DNA of 8,032 nucleotides from contig CAIQXR010000117.1 in the NCBI GenBank assembly GCA_903875815.1, forward strand, positions 1 through 8,032. Reading direction: 5' to 3'. The notes under the pieces are model-generated. The model saw only the letters and a list, made by a program, of their open reading frames with translations. It was not told the DNA's origin and searched no databases. Shown here piece after piece: positions 1 to 6,176 of the stretch. Position numbers and translations under genes: made by a program. How positions within the stretch are numbered: the first letter of the stretch is position 1; the number at the start of each line of letters is the position of its first letter. The DNA is from an uncultured Actinomycetes bacterium. GTDB taxonomy: Bacteria > Actinomycetota > Actinomycetes > Nanopelagicales > Nanopelagicaceae.

Positions 1-24
1 CCGGCGAACCGGAGGTCTGACTGA

Positions 25-50
25 TGAGTGGCCCTCTTGAGGGCTGCTCA
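25..50 (+). other. stem-loop at the left edge, possible terminator or 3' RNA structure
   Basis: Bases 25-35 (TGAGTGGCCCT) pair with 40-50 (AGGGCTGCTCA) around a four-base loop, giving an 11-bp stem with two adjacent G-U pairs when read on the plus strand. On the minus strand the same two positions become C-A mismatches, so the structure fits a plus-strand transcript better. No T-run follows on either side (CAAAAGG on plus, TCAGTCAG on minus), so it is not a classical intrinsic terminator. It would suit the 3' end of a plus-strand gene converging on the DUF3040 gene; one frame from base 1 reads seven codons and then TGA at 22-24, which is too short to support a gene. A small CCGG-CGAA-CCGG hairpin occupies bases 1-12. 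Confidence 0.4.
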
Positions 51-57
51 CAAAAGG

Positions 58-465
58 CTAATTATCGAAGTTTCGGCGCTCCCAGCGTTCTTCCATCCGC
101 TGGCTCCAGCTAGGACCCTTTCCATTGTTTCCTTTGCTTCCTTGACTTCCCTTGCCGCGAGGAGTCTGGTCTGAACTTGCTCCACCTGCCCGAGCGGTGA
201 AGTAGCTGACGATGGCGAGCGCGCCAATCAGGGCGATTCCAAAGCCAGCGATACCGATCAGGGTCACCTTGGCAATCAATCCAGCAATAATCGTCGCCAT
301 CCCCAAAAAGATCAGCCCAGCCCCTACAGAGAGGCGGCGATAGGAGGCGCTAAAGGCTGAGAGGGAGGCCTTGCCAGTCAGAGTTGAGACGAGCTTGGGG
401 TCTTCCTGCGCCATTGCAGCTTCCATTTCGGCGAGCATGCGCCGTTCGTGGTCGGAGAGTGGCAT
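58..465 (-). CDS. DUF3040 domain-containing membrane protein
   Basis: This is a 135-residue protein of the actinobacterial DUF3040 family, whose function is unknown. The family signature is visible at the N-terminus (MPLSDHERRMLAEME, then EDPKL and STLTGK, residues 1-32). Two hydrophobic segments follow at about residues 46-65 and 68-90, so it is probably a two-pass inner-membrane protein with a short cytoplasmic N-terminal helix. The tail at 91-119 is Gly/Ser/Lys-rich and low in complexity, and the protein ends in a basic WSQRMEERWERR motif (120-131), which is also typical of the family. The ATG at 465 is chosen because the protein starts exactly with the family motif. No Shine-Dalgarno sequence precedes it, and a TATTCT element 7 nt upstream suggests a leaderless mRNA. 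It lies 87 bp downstream of dinB on the same strand. In other actinobacteria DUF3040 genes are often near dinB or the mraZ/division cluster; no mraZ is visible here. Confidence 0.9.
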   Translation of the reverse strand: MPLSDHERRMLAEMEAAMAQEDPKLVSTLTGKASLSAFSASYRRLSVGAGLIFLGMATIIAGLIAKVTLIGIAGFGIALIGALAIVSYFTARAGGASSDQTPRGKGSQGSKGNNGKGPSWSQRMEERWERRNFDN

Positions 466-471
466 GTCTGC

Positions 472-477
472 AGAATA
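472..477 (-). promoter_or_regulatory. candidate -10 element for a leaderless DUF3040 transcript
   Basis: On the minus strand TATTCT fits the actinobacterial -10 pattern TANNNT. Its last base lies 7 nt from the A of the ATG at 465, which places +1 on the start codon itself. There is no ribosome binding site between them. The matching -35 (TTTCGC at 500-495, 17-bp spacer) is weak, so the call rests on the -10 spacing and the absence of an SD. Confidence 0.4.
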
Positions 478-552
478 GAGCAGAGAGTGAGTTCGCGAAA
501 GTCCAAAGTGGTCAATCTGCCGATGTGGGCCGACTCGATCGAAAAAGCGAGC

Positions 553-1743
553 CTAATCTCCCTCATTCTCTTCCCCGCCCTCAATGAGCCGTGCTGGGCG
601 GACGCTGCCATGGCCGAATCTGGCTGATGCCTGATCTATCGCCTTAGTCGCCTCGCGCCACCCCTTCTCTCGCTCCCCTAACTGCAATTGCTCAGGCAAG
701 CCATCGGAGTCAACCAACGAATCGAGTGAGACTCCTACTAATCGAATTCGAGCTCGATCGAGATGCAGGGCTTTAAAGAGAGTGCGCACTACTTCATAAG
801 TTTCATGCACGCCTGCTAGCGGCAGTGGAACTGTTTTACTTCGTGTGATCGTTCGAAAATCTGCGAACCTCACTTTGATGGAGATGGTTTGTGATGCCAG
901 GCCCTTCTCTCGCATTCGGCCGGTTGCGCGTTCAGTCAGACGTAAGAGTTCTCGGAGAATCTCTTCCTGATCTTCGATATCAAAAGGGAATGTCTCAGCA
1001 GCGCTAATACTTTTATCTGGTTCTTCTGGGACAACATCGCGGTAGTCGCGTCCCCAAGCGAGTTCATAGAGCGATGCTCCTGATGCCTCGCCCAGCGCAC
1101 GTATGAGAGTTGCCCGTGGCGTATGTGCGATATCGCCAATAGTGCGCAGCCCCAACTTTGCTAACTCCTCATTGGTCTTTGGACCAACTCCCCACATCTC
1201 ACTTGCGGCAAGTGGGTGAAGGAATTCTAATACTCGATCGGGGGCGATCTCCAATAAGCCATTGGGCTTACATCTACTGGATGCCAACTTGGCAATGAAT
1301 TTTGTTGAGGCAATTCCGACCGAACAAGTAATTCCTTGTGATGCCTCTACTTCTGCTCGGATTTTTTGCGCTATTTCTCGGCCAGTACCGAGCAATTTAC
1401 GTGCACCAGTGACATCAATAAACGCTTCATCCACTGAGAGCGGTTCCACATAAGGCGAATAGGAGCGGAAAATCTCCATAATATGACTGGAGACTTCGCT
1501 ATAGCGAGCATGGTTAACGGGCAGAAATATTGCATGTGGCGCTAATCGACGTGCTTGTGAAATCGGCATGGCCGAGTGAATTCCATATTTACGCGCGACG
1601 TAATTGGCGGCAGATACAACGCCGCGAATTCCCATTCCTACGACAACCGGTTTTCCTTTGAGCTCGGGGTTATCGCGCTCTTCTACTGAAGCAAAGAAGG
1701 CATCCATATCGACATGGAGGATTGTCGAGTACGTCTCATCCAT
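553..1743 (-). CDS. dinB: DNA polymerase IV (Y-family translesion polymerase DinB)
   Basis: This Y-family DNA polymerase of 396 residues extends past lesions and distorted primer ends with low fidelity. The palm carries HVDMDAFFASVE (10-21), with metal-ligand Asp12, and SVDEAFID (103-110), with Asp105 and Glu106; all three catalytic acids are present. Phe17 is in the steric-gate position that excludes ribonucleotides. The fingers segment YVARKYGIHSAMP (48-60), CSVGIASTKFIAKLAS, a helix-hairpin-helix thumb around GVGPKTNEELAKLGL and a complete little-finger domain follow. QLQLG at 352-356 resembles the QLVLGL clamp-binding end of E. coli Pol IV, followed by about 40 residues as in other actinobacterial DinBs. 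The frame stays open upstream to a GTG at 1830, but the family alignment begins at the ATG at 1743. That ATG overlaps the dnaE2 stop by 8 bp and lacks a good SD, implying translational coupling. The length is normal for the family. Confidence 0.96.
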   Translation of the reverse strand: MDETYSTILHVDMDAFFASVEERDNPELKGKPVVVGMGIRGVVSAANYVARKYGIHSAMPISQARRLAPHAIFLPVNHARYSEVSSHIMEIFRSYSPYVEPLSVDEAFIDVTGARKLLGTGREIAQKIRAEVEASQGITCSVGIASTKFIAKLASSRCKPNGLLEIAPDRVLEFLHPLAASEMWGVGPKTNEELAKLGLRTIGDIAHTPRATLIRALGEASGASLYELAWGRDYRDVVPEEPDKSISAAETFPFDIEDQEEILRELLRLTERATGRMREKGLASQTISIKVRFADFRTITRSKTVPLPLAGVHETYEVVRTLFKALHLDRARIRLVGVSLDSLVDSDGLPEQLQLGEREKGWREATKAIDQASARFGHGSVRPARLIEGGEENEGD

Positions 1744-4700
1744 GTGCTGACTCACGATCAGGAAGATTACGCCATTTCTCGTAAGAAGCGGCAAGATCCC
1801 AAGCGGCAGTGGCGCGTAGTGAAACACCACGCGGACCAGTGCGGCGCAATTCGCCGCGGACTAAAAGTAAAGAAGCGCTGTAGAGAATCGGAGCATGGCT
1901 CTCTTGCACGTTTTCAAAGAAGGTGGCATCGCTGCAGCCATGACCATCATCAAGCGTCAAAAAGATCACGCGCCGTCCGGAGCGAACTGGCGGCGTCTGC
2001 ATCGCCACCTTTACGCCCGCAACGAGTAGCGATGCACCAGCGCGGTGATGGATAAGGTCAGCCGATCGCACTGCGCCAATGGCGTTGAGAAAATCGCCAT
2101 AGAAATGCAGCACGTGATGAGTGACATCCATGCCCAGCAGATTCATCTCACTCTGCACGCGTTCACCATCGCTATGTCGCGGAAGTCCGCTGGGTTCTAG
2201 CGTTTCAGGAATCAATTCCAAACTCATCTGGCTCCGTAAAATTGCTGGGCTCTTGCCTGTGAGTCGATAGAGATCAGTGAGGTGTAGCGCGAGATCGCGA
2301 CGATTAAGTTCGGCACCATGCAATCGATCAAAAGCGCCCAATTCAACGAGCCCTTCAGTAGTAGGGCGAGATGCACCGGAGCGATAGACGAAATCTGCGA
2401 GGTCGATATATGGACGAGCGGCGATGATGCTCTCGATCTCACGCTCGTTAATTCCGCGAAGATCTGAAAGTCCGACACGAATGGCATAGCCGCGGGCATC
2501 GGGAAGTGTCAGCGGTGCGCCAGTACTGGCAGTGTTCGGTGCTGTGTAAGGAAGGCGAGTGTTGCTTCGCACATCGATTTTCTCTACCCGATAATTCTGA
2601 TCGGAGATATTGATATCGATGGGAGCGATCTCAATTCCCCACTGGCGTGCTTCATCGAGAATCACTCGCTTGGGATACATGCCTGGGTCGTGAGTAAGAA
2701 CGCCGGCAAGAAAAGCGGCAGTGTGATGGCGCTTGAGCCAGGCCGATTGATATGTCGGTAGTGCAAAAGCTGCCGCATGCGCCTTGCAGAAACCAAAGGA
2801 GGCGAAAGAGCGCAAAATATCCCAACACTCCTGAATGACATCGGCGCTATATCCCCGCGCTAGTGCGCTCGGATAGAACCAATCGATAAATTCTTGTTGG
2901 CCATCAGGTGTGCCGAGTTGGCGGCGATAGGCATCGGCTTGTGCAAAGGAGACGCCCGATAGTTGCGCGATGATACGAATTACCTGTTCATGAAAGACAA
3001 CCACGCCTTCCGTCTCTTTCATGATCGACTCTAGGTCGGGATGAATGACTGCTCGCCCTTGTAACCCTTGGCGGAAATTAAGGAAGGGCGTAATCATGTC
3101 GCTCTTTACTGGCCCGGGTCGAAAGAGTGAGATATCGACGATCAGATCATTAAAACTAGCTGGTGCCATCTTGCCCACAAGTTCGCGTTGGCCCGGACTT
3201 TCAATTTGGAAAATTCCGAGCGTGCGCGCCGATTTCACCAGATCAAAGGTCTCCGGATCTTCTAAATCAATAGCATCGATATCAACGCCACTACCCTCTA
3301 CTCGTTCAATCTCTTCGAGTGCGTAGGAGATCGCTGATTGCATCCGAACTCCTAAAACATCTAACTTAAGAAGTCCGATCTCCTCGACATCATCTTTATC
3401 GAATTGCAGCATTGGATAACCACTCGCACTCCTCTGGATGGGGGCGCGATCGTGAAGAGCAAGATCGGAGAGTGCGATAGCGCACGGGTGCATCGCTAAA
3501 TGGCGAGGCAAGCCATCGAGCTTTCCAGCGAGATGAATCAAAGTAGTGAGAGTCGGTGTGTTCAGTGAGAGGCCTTTGAGTTCGGGCAGGTTATCGAGCG
3601 CGCGGCCAATGTTTCTCGCTCGAATATGTGGCATCGCTTTGGCGATTCGGTCGATCTCCATCGGAGGCAACCCCATCGCTGCACCTACATCACGAATTGC
3701 ATGACGCGCTCGATAGGTTTCGACCATAGCAACAGTGGCGCACCGCGATTGATTATCAGGGCGCTTCCAATCGGGGTCGCCGTAACGATCAAAGACGGCA
3801 TCGTAGATTTCTAGTCGGCGAGCTGACTCCACATCGATATCAATATCAGGCAGCTCGGCCCGCAGCACGGAACAGAATCGCTCCATGAGAAGTCCATGTC
3901 GCAGTGGTTCTACGCCAGATATTCCAAGCAAGTGGCAGACCAGCGAACCAGCGCCGCTACCGCGAGCGGCAACTCGGATTCCTAAATTGCGCGCCATATC
4001 AGTGATATCAGCAACGGTGAGGAAGTAGGAGTCATATCCCAGTGTGGCAATGGTGGAGAGTTCTTCCTCCAGTCGAGTAGCAGCAGCGATAGAGAGTTCG
4101 CCGCGATATTTTGCACGTAGCCCGCTTTCACTTCGAGCCCGCAATTGCGCAACCAGTTCGTCGCGGTTACTGGCGCCGACCACAGAACTTTCCGGCAGAT
4201 GAATTTCGCCGAGGCCAATATCGCTACGCGGTGAGAGCGTTGCTCGATCTGCCCACTCCTGCGTGGTGGCAAGTAAGTTCGTTCCGCTTCGCTCCCCTGC
4301 TGCCCGCGCAATCTCGTCCGCAATGCGATACATAGCATCCGGGCTCTTTAAAAAACCTTCGCTATTTTCACGCTCTACATGTTTGCTATGAAGCGGCAAG
4401 AGTTGTCGAGTGGCATCCAAAATATCGGCTATTGGACCATCTTCACGATTAAGCATTCGTACTGCATTACTAAGTACTGCAGGGATTTTATGGTCTCGAG
4501 CAAAGCCGAGTGCGCGGCCAGCAAAGGGCGTAGAAAATGGGCCATCGCCTTTAATCTGATGAGAGATGACTTCAATCGCTTGGTCGGCAGAGAAATCCCG
4601 AAGCGAATCAATAATCGAGAGCGCTTGGCTATAGCGGCGCGCGCCGATGGCTGCGCCTACCTGTGATTCGGGGCCATGCAGAAAGAGAATATCGCGAGCA

Positions 4701-5047
4701 TAGATCTGAAAATCTTTGAGGAGTTGGTGAGTAATGACGCCATCGCTCTCGGCAAAATTAAGCGCAGTAAGAAAGCGGTAGAGCGAACCCAATTTTCCAC
4801 TCTGCGCGAGAAGTGTCACTCGATATTTCTTTTGAATGAAGCTGAGATTGACCCCCAAGATTGGAGCGATCGATCGCGCTTCACATGCAGTAGCAAAGCG
4901 AATTGCACCAGCCATCGCATCACGATCGGTAAGGGCGAGTGCGCTTGCGCCAAACTCGGCAGCACGTTCGACAATATCTTCGACATGGGCAGTTCCGTAT
5001 TTAAAGGAGTAGCCGCTAGCGACGCGAAGATGAGTAAATGTGTTCAT
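1736..5047 (-). CDS. dnaE2: error-prone DNA polymerase III alpha subunit, DnaE2 type
   Basis: This C-family DNA polymerase of 1103 residues is the DnaE2 size; replicative DnaE1 is usually longer. The N-terminal PHP domain (about 1-230) opens with FTHLRVASGYS, and LALTDRDAMAG follows at 37-47. Its expected HxH and TDHD metal ligands read H6-L-R8 and T40-D-R-D43, so a proofreading site there is probably inactive. The palm has GSGAGSL (363-369), catalytic PDIDID (400-405) and GLLKLDVLG (558-566) with Asp563. Fingers motifs are SLFRPGPVKSD (640-650), VVFHEQ and SFASFGFCKAHAAAF (747-761). A helix-hairpin-helix region (about 858-910) and an OB-fold (about 1005-1082) complete the protein; QMSLEL at 940-945 lies where E. 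coli DnaE has its clamp motif but matches poorly. The ATG at 5047 is the only start before an in-frame stop upstream (5069-5071). It begins 25 bp after the DUF6504 stop. With dinB and the LexA box, this points to damage-induced translesion synthesis. A non-replicative role is inferred, since dnaE1 is outside the window. Confidence 0.93.
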   Translation of the reverse strand: MNTFTHLRVASGYSFKYGTAHVEDIVERAAEFGASALALTDRDAMAGAIRFATACEARSIAPILGVNLSFIQKKYRVTLLAQSGKLGSLYRFLTALNFAESDGVITHQLLKDFQIYARDILFLHGPESQVGAAIGARRYSQALSIIDSLRDFSADQAIEVISHQIKGDGPFSTPFAGRALGFARDHKIPAVLSNAVRMLNREDGPIADILDATRQLLPLHSKHVERENSEGFLKSPDAMYRIADEIARAAGERSGTNLLATTQEWADRATLSPRSDIGLGEIHLPESSVVGASNRDELVAQLRARSESGLRAKYRGELSIAAATRLEEELSTIATLGYDSYFLTVADITDMARNLGIRVAARGSGAGSLVCHLLGISGVEPLRHGLLMERFCSVLRAELPDIDIDVESARRLEIYDAVFDRYGDPDWKRPDNQSRCATVAMVETYRARHAIRDVGAAMGLPPMEIDRIAKAMPHIRARNIGRALDNLPELKGLSLNTPTLTTLIHLAGKLDGLPRHLAMHPCAIALSDLALHDRAPIQRSASGYPMLQFDKDDVEEIGLLKLDVLGVRMQSAISYALEEIERVEGSGVDIDAIDLEDPETFDLVKSARTLGIFQIESPGQRELVGKMAPASFNDLIVDISLFRPGPVKSDMITPFLNFRQGLQGRAVIHPDLESIMKETEGVVVFHEQVIRIIAQLSGVSFAQADAYRRQLGTPDGQQEFIDWFYPSALARGYSADVIQECWDILRSFASFGFCKAHAAAFALPTYQSAWLKRHHTAAFLAGVLTHDPGMYPKRVILDEARQWGIEIAPIDINISDQNYRVEKIDVRSNTRLPYTAPNTASTGAPLTLPDARGYAIRVGLSDLRGINEREIESIIAARPYIDLADFVYRSGASRPTTEGLVELGAFDRLHGAELNRRDLALHLTDLYRLTGKSPAILRSQMSLELIPETLEPSGLPRHSDGERVQSEMNLLGMDVTHHVLHFYGDFLNAIGAVRSADLIHHRAGASLLVAGVKVAMQTPPVRSGRRVIFLTLDDGHGCSDATFFENVQESHAPILYSASLLLVRGELRRTGPRGVSLRATAAWDLAASYEKWRNLPDRESAHG

Positions 5048-5072
5048 GGTGGTGACTAATAGATCGTTCTAC

Positions 5073-5453
5073 CTATGCCGGACGAGATGTGGGGCGAACT
5101 TGCCAGCGACCAGTAATTTCATCGAGTTCAATTTCAAAGGTGGCGAGCGCGCCAATCGGAGCTGCCTCCACTCGCCAGATTGCACGAGCGCCATCATCGA
5201 GGTAATCGAGAATCCGAAACTCATCGCTAGTACCTGCAGCGCGGGTGAGTGAGCCGCCATCATCGATCCGATTCCACCAGCCGCCGGATTCGCGCCAGCG
5301 GGAGGCGATGGCATGGACGTGAAAGCGTCGGCCGTTATAGAGGAACTCCAGTGGTTCGCCCTCTTGAGTAATGACGGGCTGGATGAAAGGGGAAGGCGAA
5401 GGGGCAGGCGCAGCGGCTAGCGTTGCAGGGTCGGAGGCAGATGATTCGAACAT
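5073..5453 (-). CDS. DUF6504 family protein, first gene of the SOS polymerase operon
   Basis: This 126-residue protein appears to belong to DUF6504, a small actinobacterial family without known function that is often encoded beside dnaE2 or dinB. Residues 1-30 are rich in Ala, Pro and Ser and look disordered. The folded part begins near GEPLEFLYNGRRFHVHAI (32-49) and includes SRWRESGGWWNR, AIWRVEAA and a final FEIELDEITGRWQV strand pair, so it is mainly beta. There is no signal peptide and no membrane segment. The ATG at 5453 is the only ATG, GTG or TTG between the upstream in-frame stop (5496-5498) and the conserved region. It has no SD and lies inside the LexA palindrome, so the transcript is probably leaderless. 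dnaE2 follows after 25 bp. Position suggests a role in damage tolerance, possibly as a DNA-binding or polymerase-accessory protein, but no catalytic motif is visible and the function is not established. Confidence 0.82.
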   Translation of the reverse strand: MFESSASDPATLAAAPAPSPSPFIQPVITQEGEPLEFLYNGRRFHVHAIASRWRESGGWWNRIDDGGSLTRAAGTSDEFRILDYLDDGARAIWRVEAAPIGALATFEIELDEITGRWQVRPTSRPA

Positions 5454-5462
5454 ATGTTCGAA
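5445..5462 (-). promoter_or_regulatory. LexA operator (SOS box)
   Basis: TTCGAACATATGTTCGAA is a perfect 18-bp palindrome. Its core at 5446-5461 matches exactly the mycobacterial and Gram-positive LexA consensus TCGAAC-N4-GTTCGA. It covers the ATG of the DUF6504 gene (5453-5451) and reaches the last base of the proposed -10 element (5462), so bound LexA would occlude the transcription start. This places DUF6504, dnaE2 and dinB under SOS control. The divergent gene start at 5655 is too far away for direct control from this site to be likely. Confidence 0.93.
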
Positions 5463-5490
5463 AGATAACCCCCGCCACTGACAGTGGCAA
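5462..5490 (-). promoter_or_regulatory. promoter of the DUF6504-dnaE2-dinB operon
   Basis: Read on the minus strand, -35 TTGCCA (5490-5485) and -10 TATCTT (5467-5462, fitting TANNNT) are separated by 17 bp. The expected start, 7 nt beyond the -10, falls at A5455, with A5453 (the A of the ATG) as the next purine, so the 5' leader would be 0-2 nt. This agrees with the lack of an SD. The LexA palindrome abuts and overlaps the -10. A 15-bp palindrome, GCCACTGACAGTGGC (5474-5488), lies in the spacer and enters the -35. Confidence 0.65.
5474..5488. repeat. 15-bp inverted repeat within the SOS promoter
   Basis: GCCACTG-A-CAGTGGC has two perfect 7-bp arms around one base. It spans the spacer and part of the -35 of the operon promoter, a position where a second repressor or an activator could act. 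It does not resemble the LexA consensus. It could also be a chance palindrome or a short hairpin; no regulator is identified. Confidence 0.45.
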
Positions 5491-5569
5491 GCCCGCTACG
5501 CACAGCGCTCCCCTGCGCTCGGAGCGGCCTGGCTCGACACGCCCATACGCTCCCGCAGCGGCTATTTGA

Positions 5570-5598
5570 TTGAATATTCAACAATCATCCCCTACCGT
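5570..5598 (+). promoter_or_regulatory. promoter of the DoxX family gene with a palindromic operator over -35
   Basis: -35 TTGAAT (5570-5575) and -10 TACCGT (5593-5598, TANNNT) are 17 bp apart, predicting a start near 5605 and a leader of about 50 nt. The -35 is half of the perfect 12-bp palindrome TTGAATATTCAA (5570-5581). This lies within a wider repeat GATTG-N9-CAATC (5568-5586). AT-rich palindromes of this size are typical of MarR/HxlR-type repressors, which control DoxX genes in several bacteria; no such regulator is encoded in the window. Confidence 0.45.
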
Positions 5599-5643
5599 TT
5601 TAGCCAGTAGGACGTCGACCCTCGATGACGTTCACAAAAAATG

Positions 5644-5649
5644 AAAGGA
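5644..5649 (+). promoter_or_regulatory. ribosome binding site that sets the DoxX start
   Basis: AAAGGA lies 5 nt before the ATG at 5655. It selects this ATG over an in-frame ATG at 5625, which has no SD and would add ten polar residues in front of the first membrane helix. It is the clearest SD in the window. Confidence 0.75.
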
Positions 5650-5654
5650 ACCAC

Positions 5655-6083
5655 ATGAACTCCACAGCACTTGTTATCGGACGCATCTTCGTTGCGCTCC
5701 TATTCGTCAATGGCGGAATCGCGCACTTCACCAAGCTTGGTGCAATGGCTGGCTATGCCCAGTACAAGAAAGTCCCAGCAGCAAAGCTCTCAGTCATCCT
5801 TTCTGGCCTCATGATCCTCGTCGGCGGCCTCTCCGTACTCCTTGGCGTCTACGTTGATCTCGGCTCGCTCCTCCTCGCAGCATTCTTGATCATCTCAGCG
5901 ATCATCTTCCACGATTTCTGGAAAGAGACCGACGCCACTGCAAAGCAGAATGCTTCAACTGCATTCTTCAAGAACATCTCGCTTGCTGGCTTCTCGCTCA
6001 TCCTCTTTGGTCTCGTTGCTAAGCATGGCGACATCACTATCGGATGGCATATTGGCCACCACGTTGCTCTCTTCACCAAGTAA
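5655..6083 (+). CDS. DoxX family integral membrane protein
   Basis: This 142-residue protein has the DoxX family layout: four hydrophobic segments at about residues 5-22, 44-64, 68-87 and 106-122, with short loops. Visible family features are the glycine-containing end of helix 1 followed by GIAHFTK (21-27), a short amphipathic M-A-G-Y-A stretch, and HDFW (86-89) at the end of helix 3. DoxX proteins are small inner-membrane proteins of poorly defined biochemistry; some are linked to quinone, thiol or redox stress. The start at 5655 is set by the AAAGGA site. The gene is monocistronic, with its own promoter upstream and a strong terminator 41 bp after its stop. The C-terminus (WHIGHHVALF) has three His close together, which is not enough to propose a metal site. 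Family membership is clear; the substrate or role is not. Confidence 0.88.
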   Translation: MNSTALVIGRIFVALLFVNGGIAHFTKLGAMAGYAQYKKVPAAKLSVILSGLMILVGGLSVLLGVYVDLGSLLLAAFLIISAIIFHDFWKETDATAKQNASTAFFKNISLAGFSLILFGLVAKHGDITIGWHIGHHVALFTK

Positions 6084-6124
6084 GAAGCAATACACCACTA
6101 AAACTCAGTAAGAGTTAATCTCGC

Positions 6125-6158
6125 AAAAGCCCTCAGGTTCGCGCCTGGGGGCTTTTTT
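6125..6158 (+). terminator. intrinsic terminator after the DoxX gene
   Basis: GCCCTCAGG (6129-6137) pairs with CCTGGGGGC (6144-6152) around the six-base loop TTCGCG, with one G-U pair. AAAA (6125-6128) extends the stem by pairing with part of the T-run, and six T's (6153-6158) follow. It lies 41 bp after the DoxX stop and ends only 18 bp before the TauE/SafE start codon, so it either isolates the two genes or acts as a readthrough-controlled attenuator. Confidence 0.92.
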
Positions 6159-6176
6159 CATGCCACGATACTCGCC

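Noticed and set aside
535..556. Possible terminator after dinB (GGCTCG...CGAGTC on the minus strand).
   Set aside because: The stem is six pairs with one G-U, the loop is ten bases and no T-run follows the stem.
850..865. A GATCGTTCGAAAA stretch resembling a LexA half-site; a similar half-site occurs near 4964-4970.
   Set aside because: Only one half is present, without the symmetric partner at the required spacing, and both lie inside coding sequence.
1744..1830. N-terminal extension of dinB to a GTG at 1830 (29 extra residues).
   Set aside because: The extension lies in the 3' end of dnaE2 in another frame and has no DinB similarity; the conserved family start fits the ATG at 1743.
4379..5059. 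Plus-strand open frames opposite the 5' part of dnaE2, with others at 1262-1453, 1714-2055, 3045-3326 and 7340-7594.
   Set aside because: They are antisense shadows of well-supported genes, have no recognisable domains and no SD or promoter.
5501..5562. GC-rich block with repeated CGCTC and GAGCG units, considered as a small RNA or tandem repeat.
   Set aside because: The units are irregularly spaced and form only short competing hairpins; nothing supports an RNA gene or true repeat array.
5625..5654. Earlier ATG for the DoxX gene.
   Set aside because: It has no SD, and a clear AAAGGA lies correctly spaced before the ATG at 5655.
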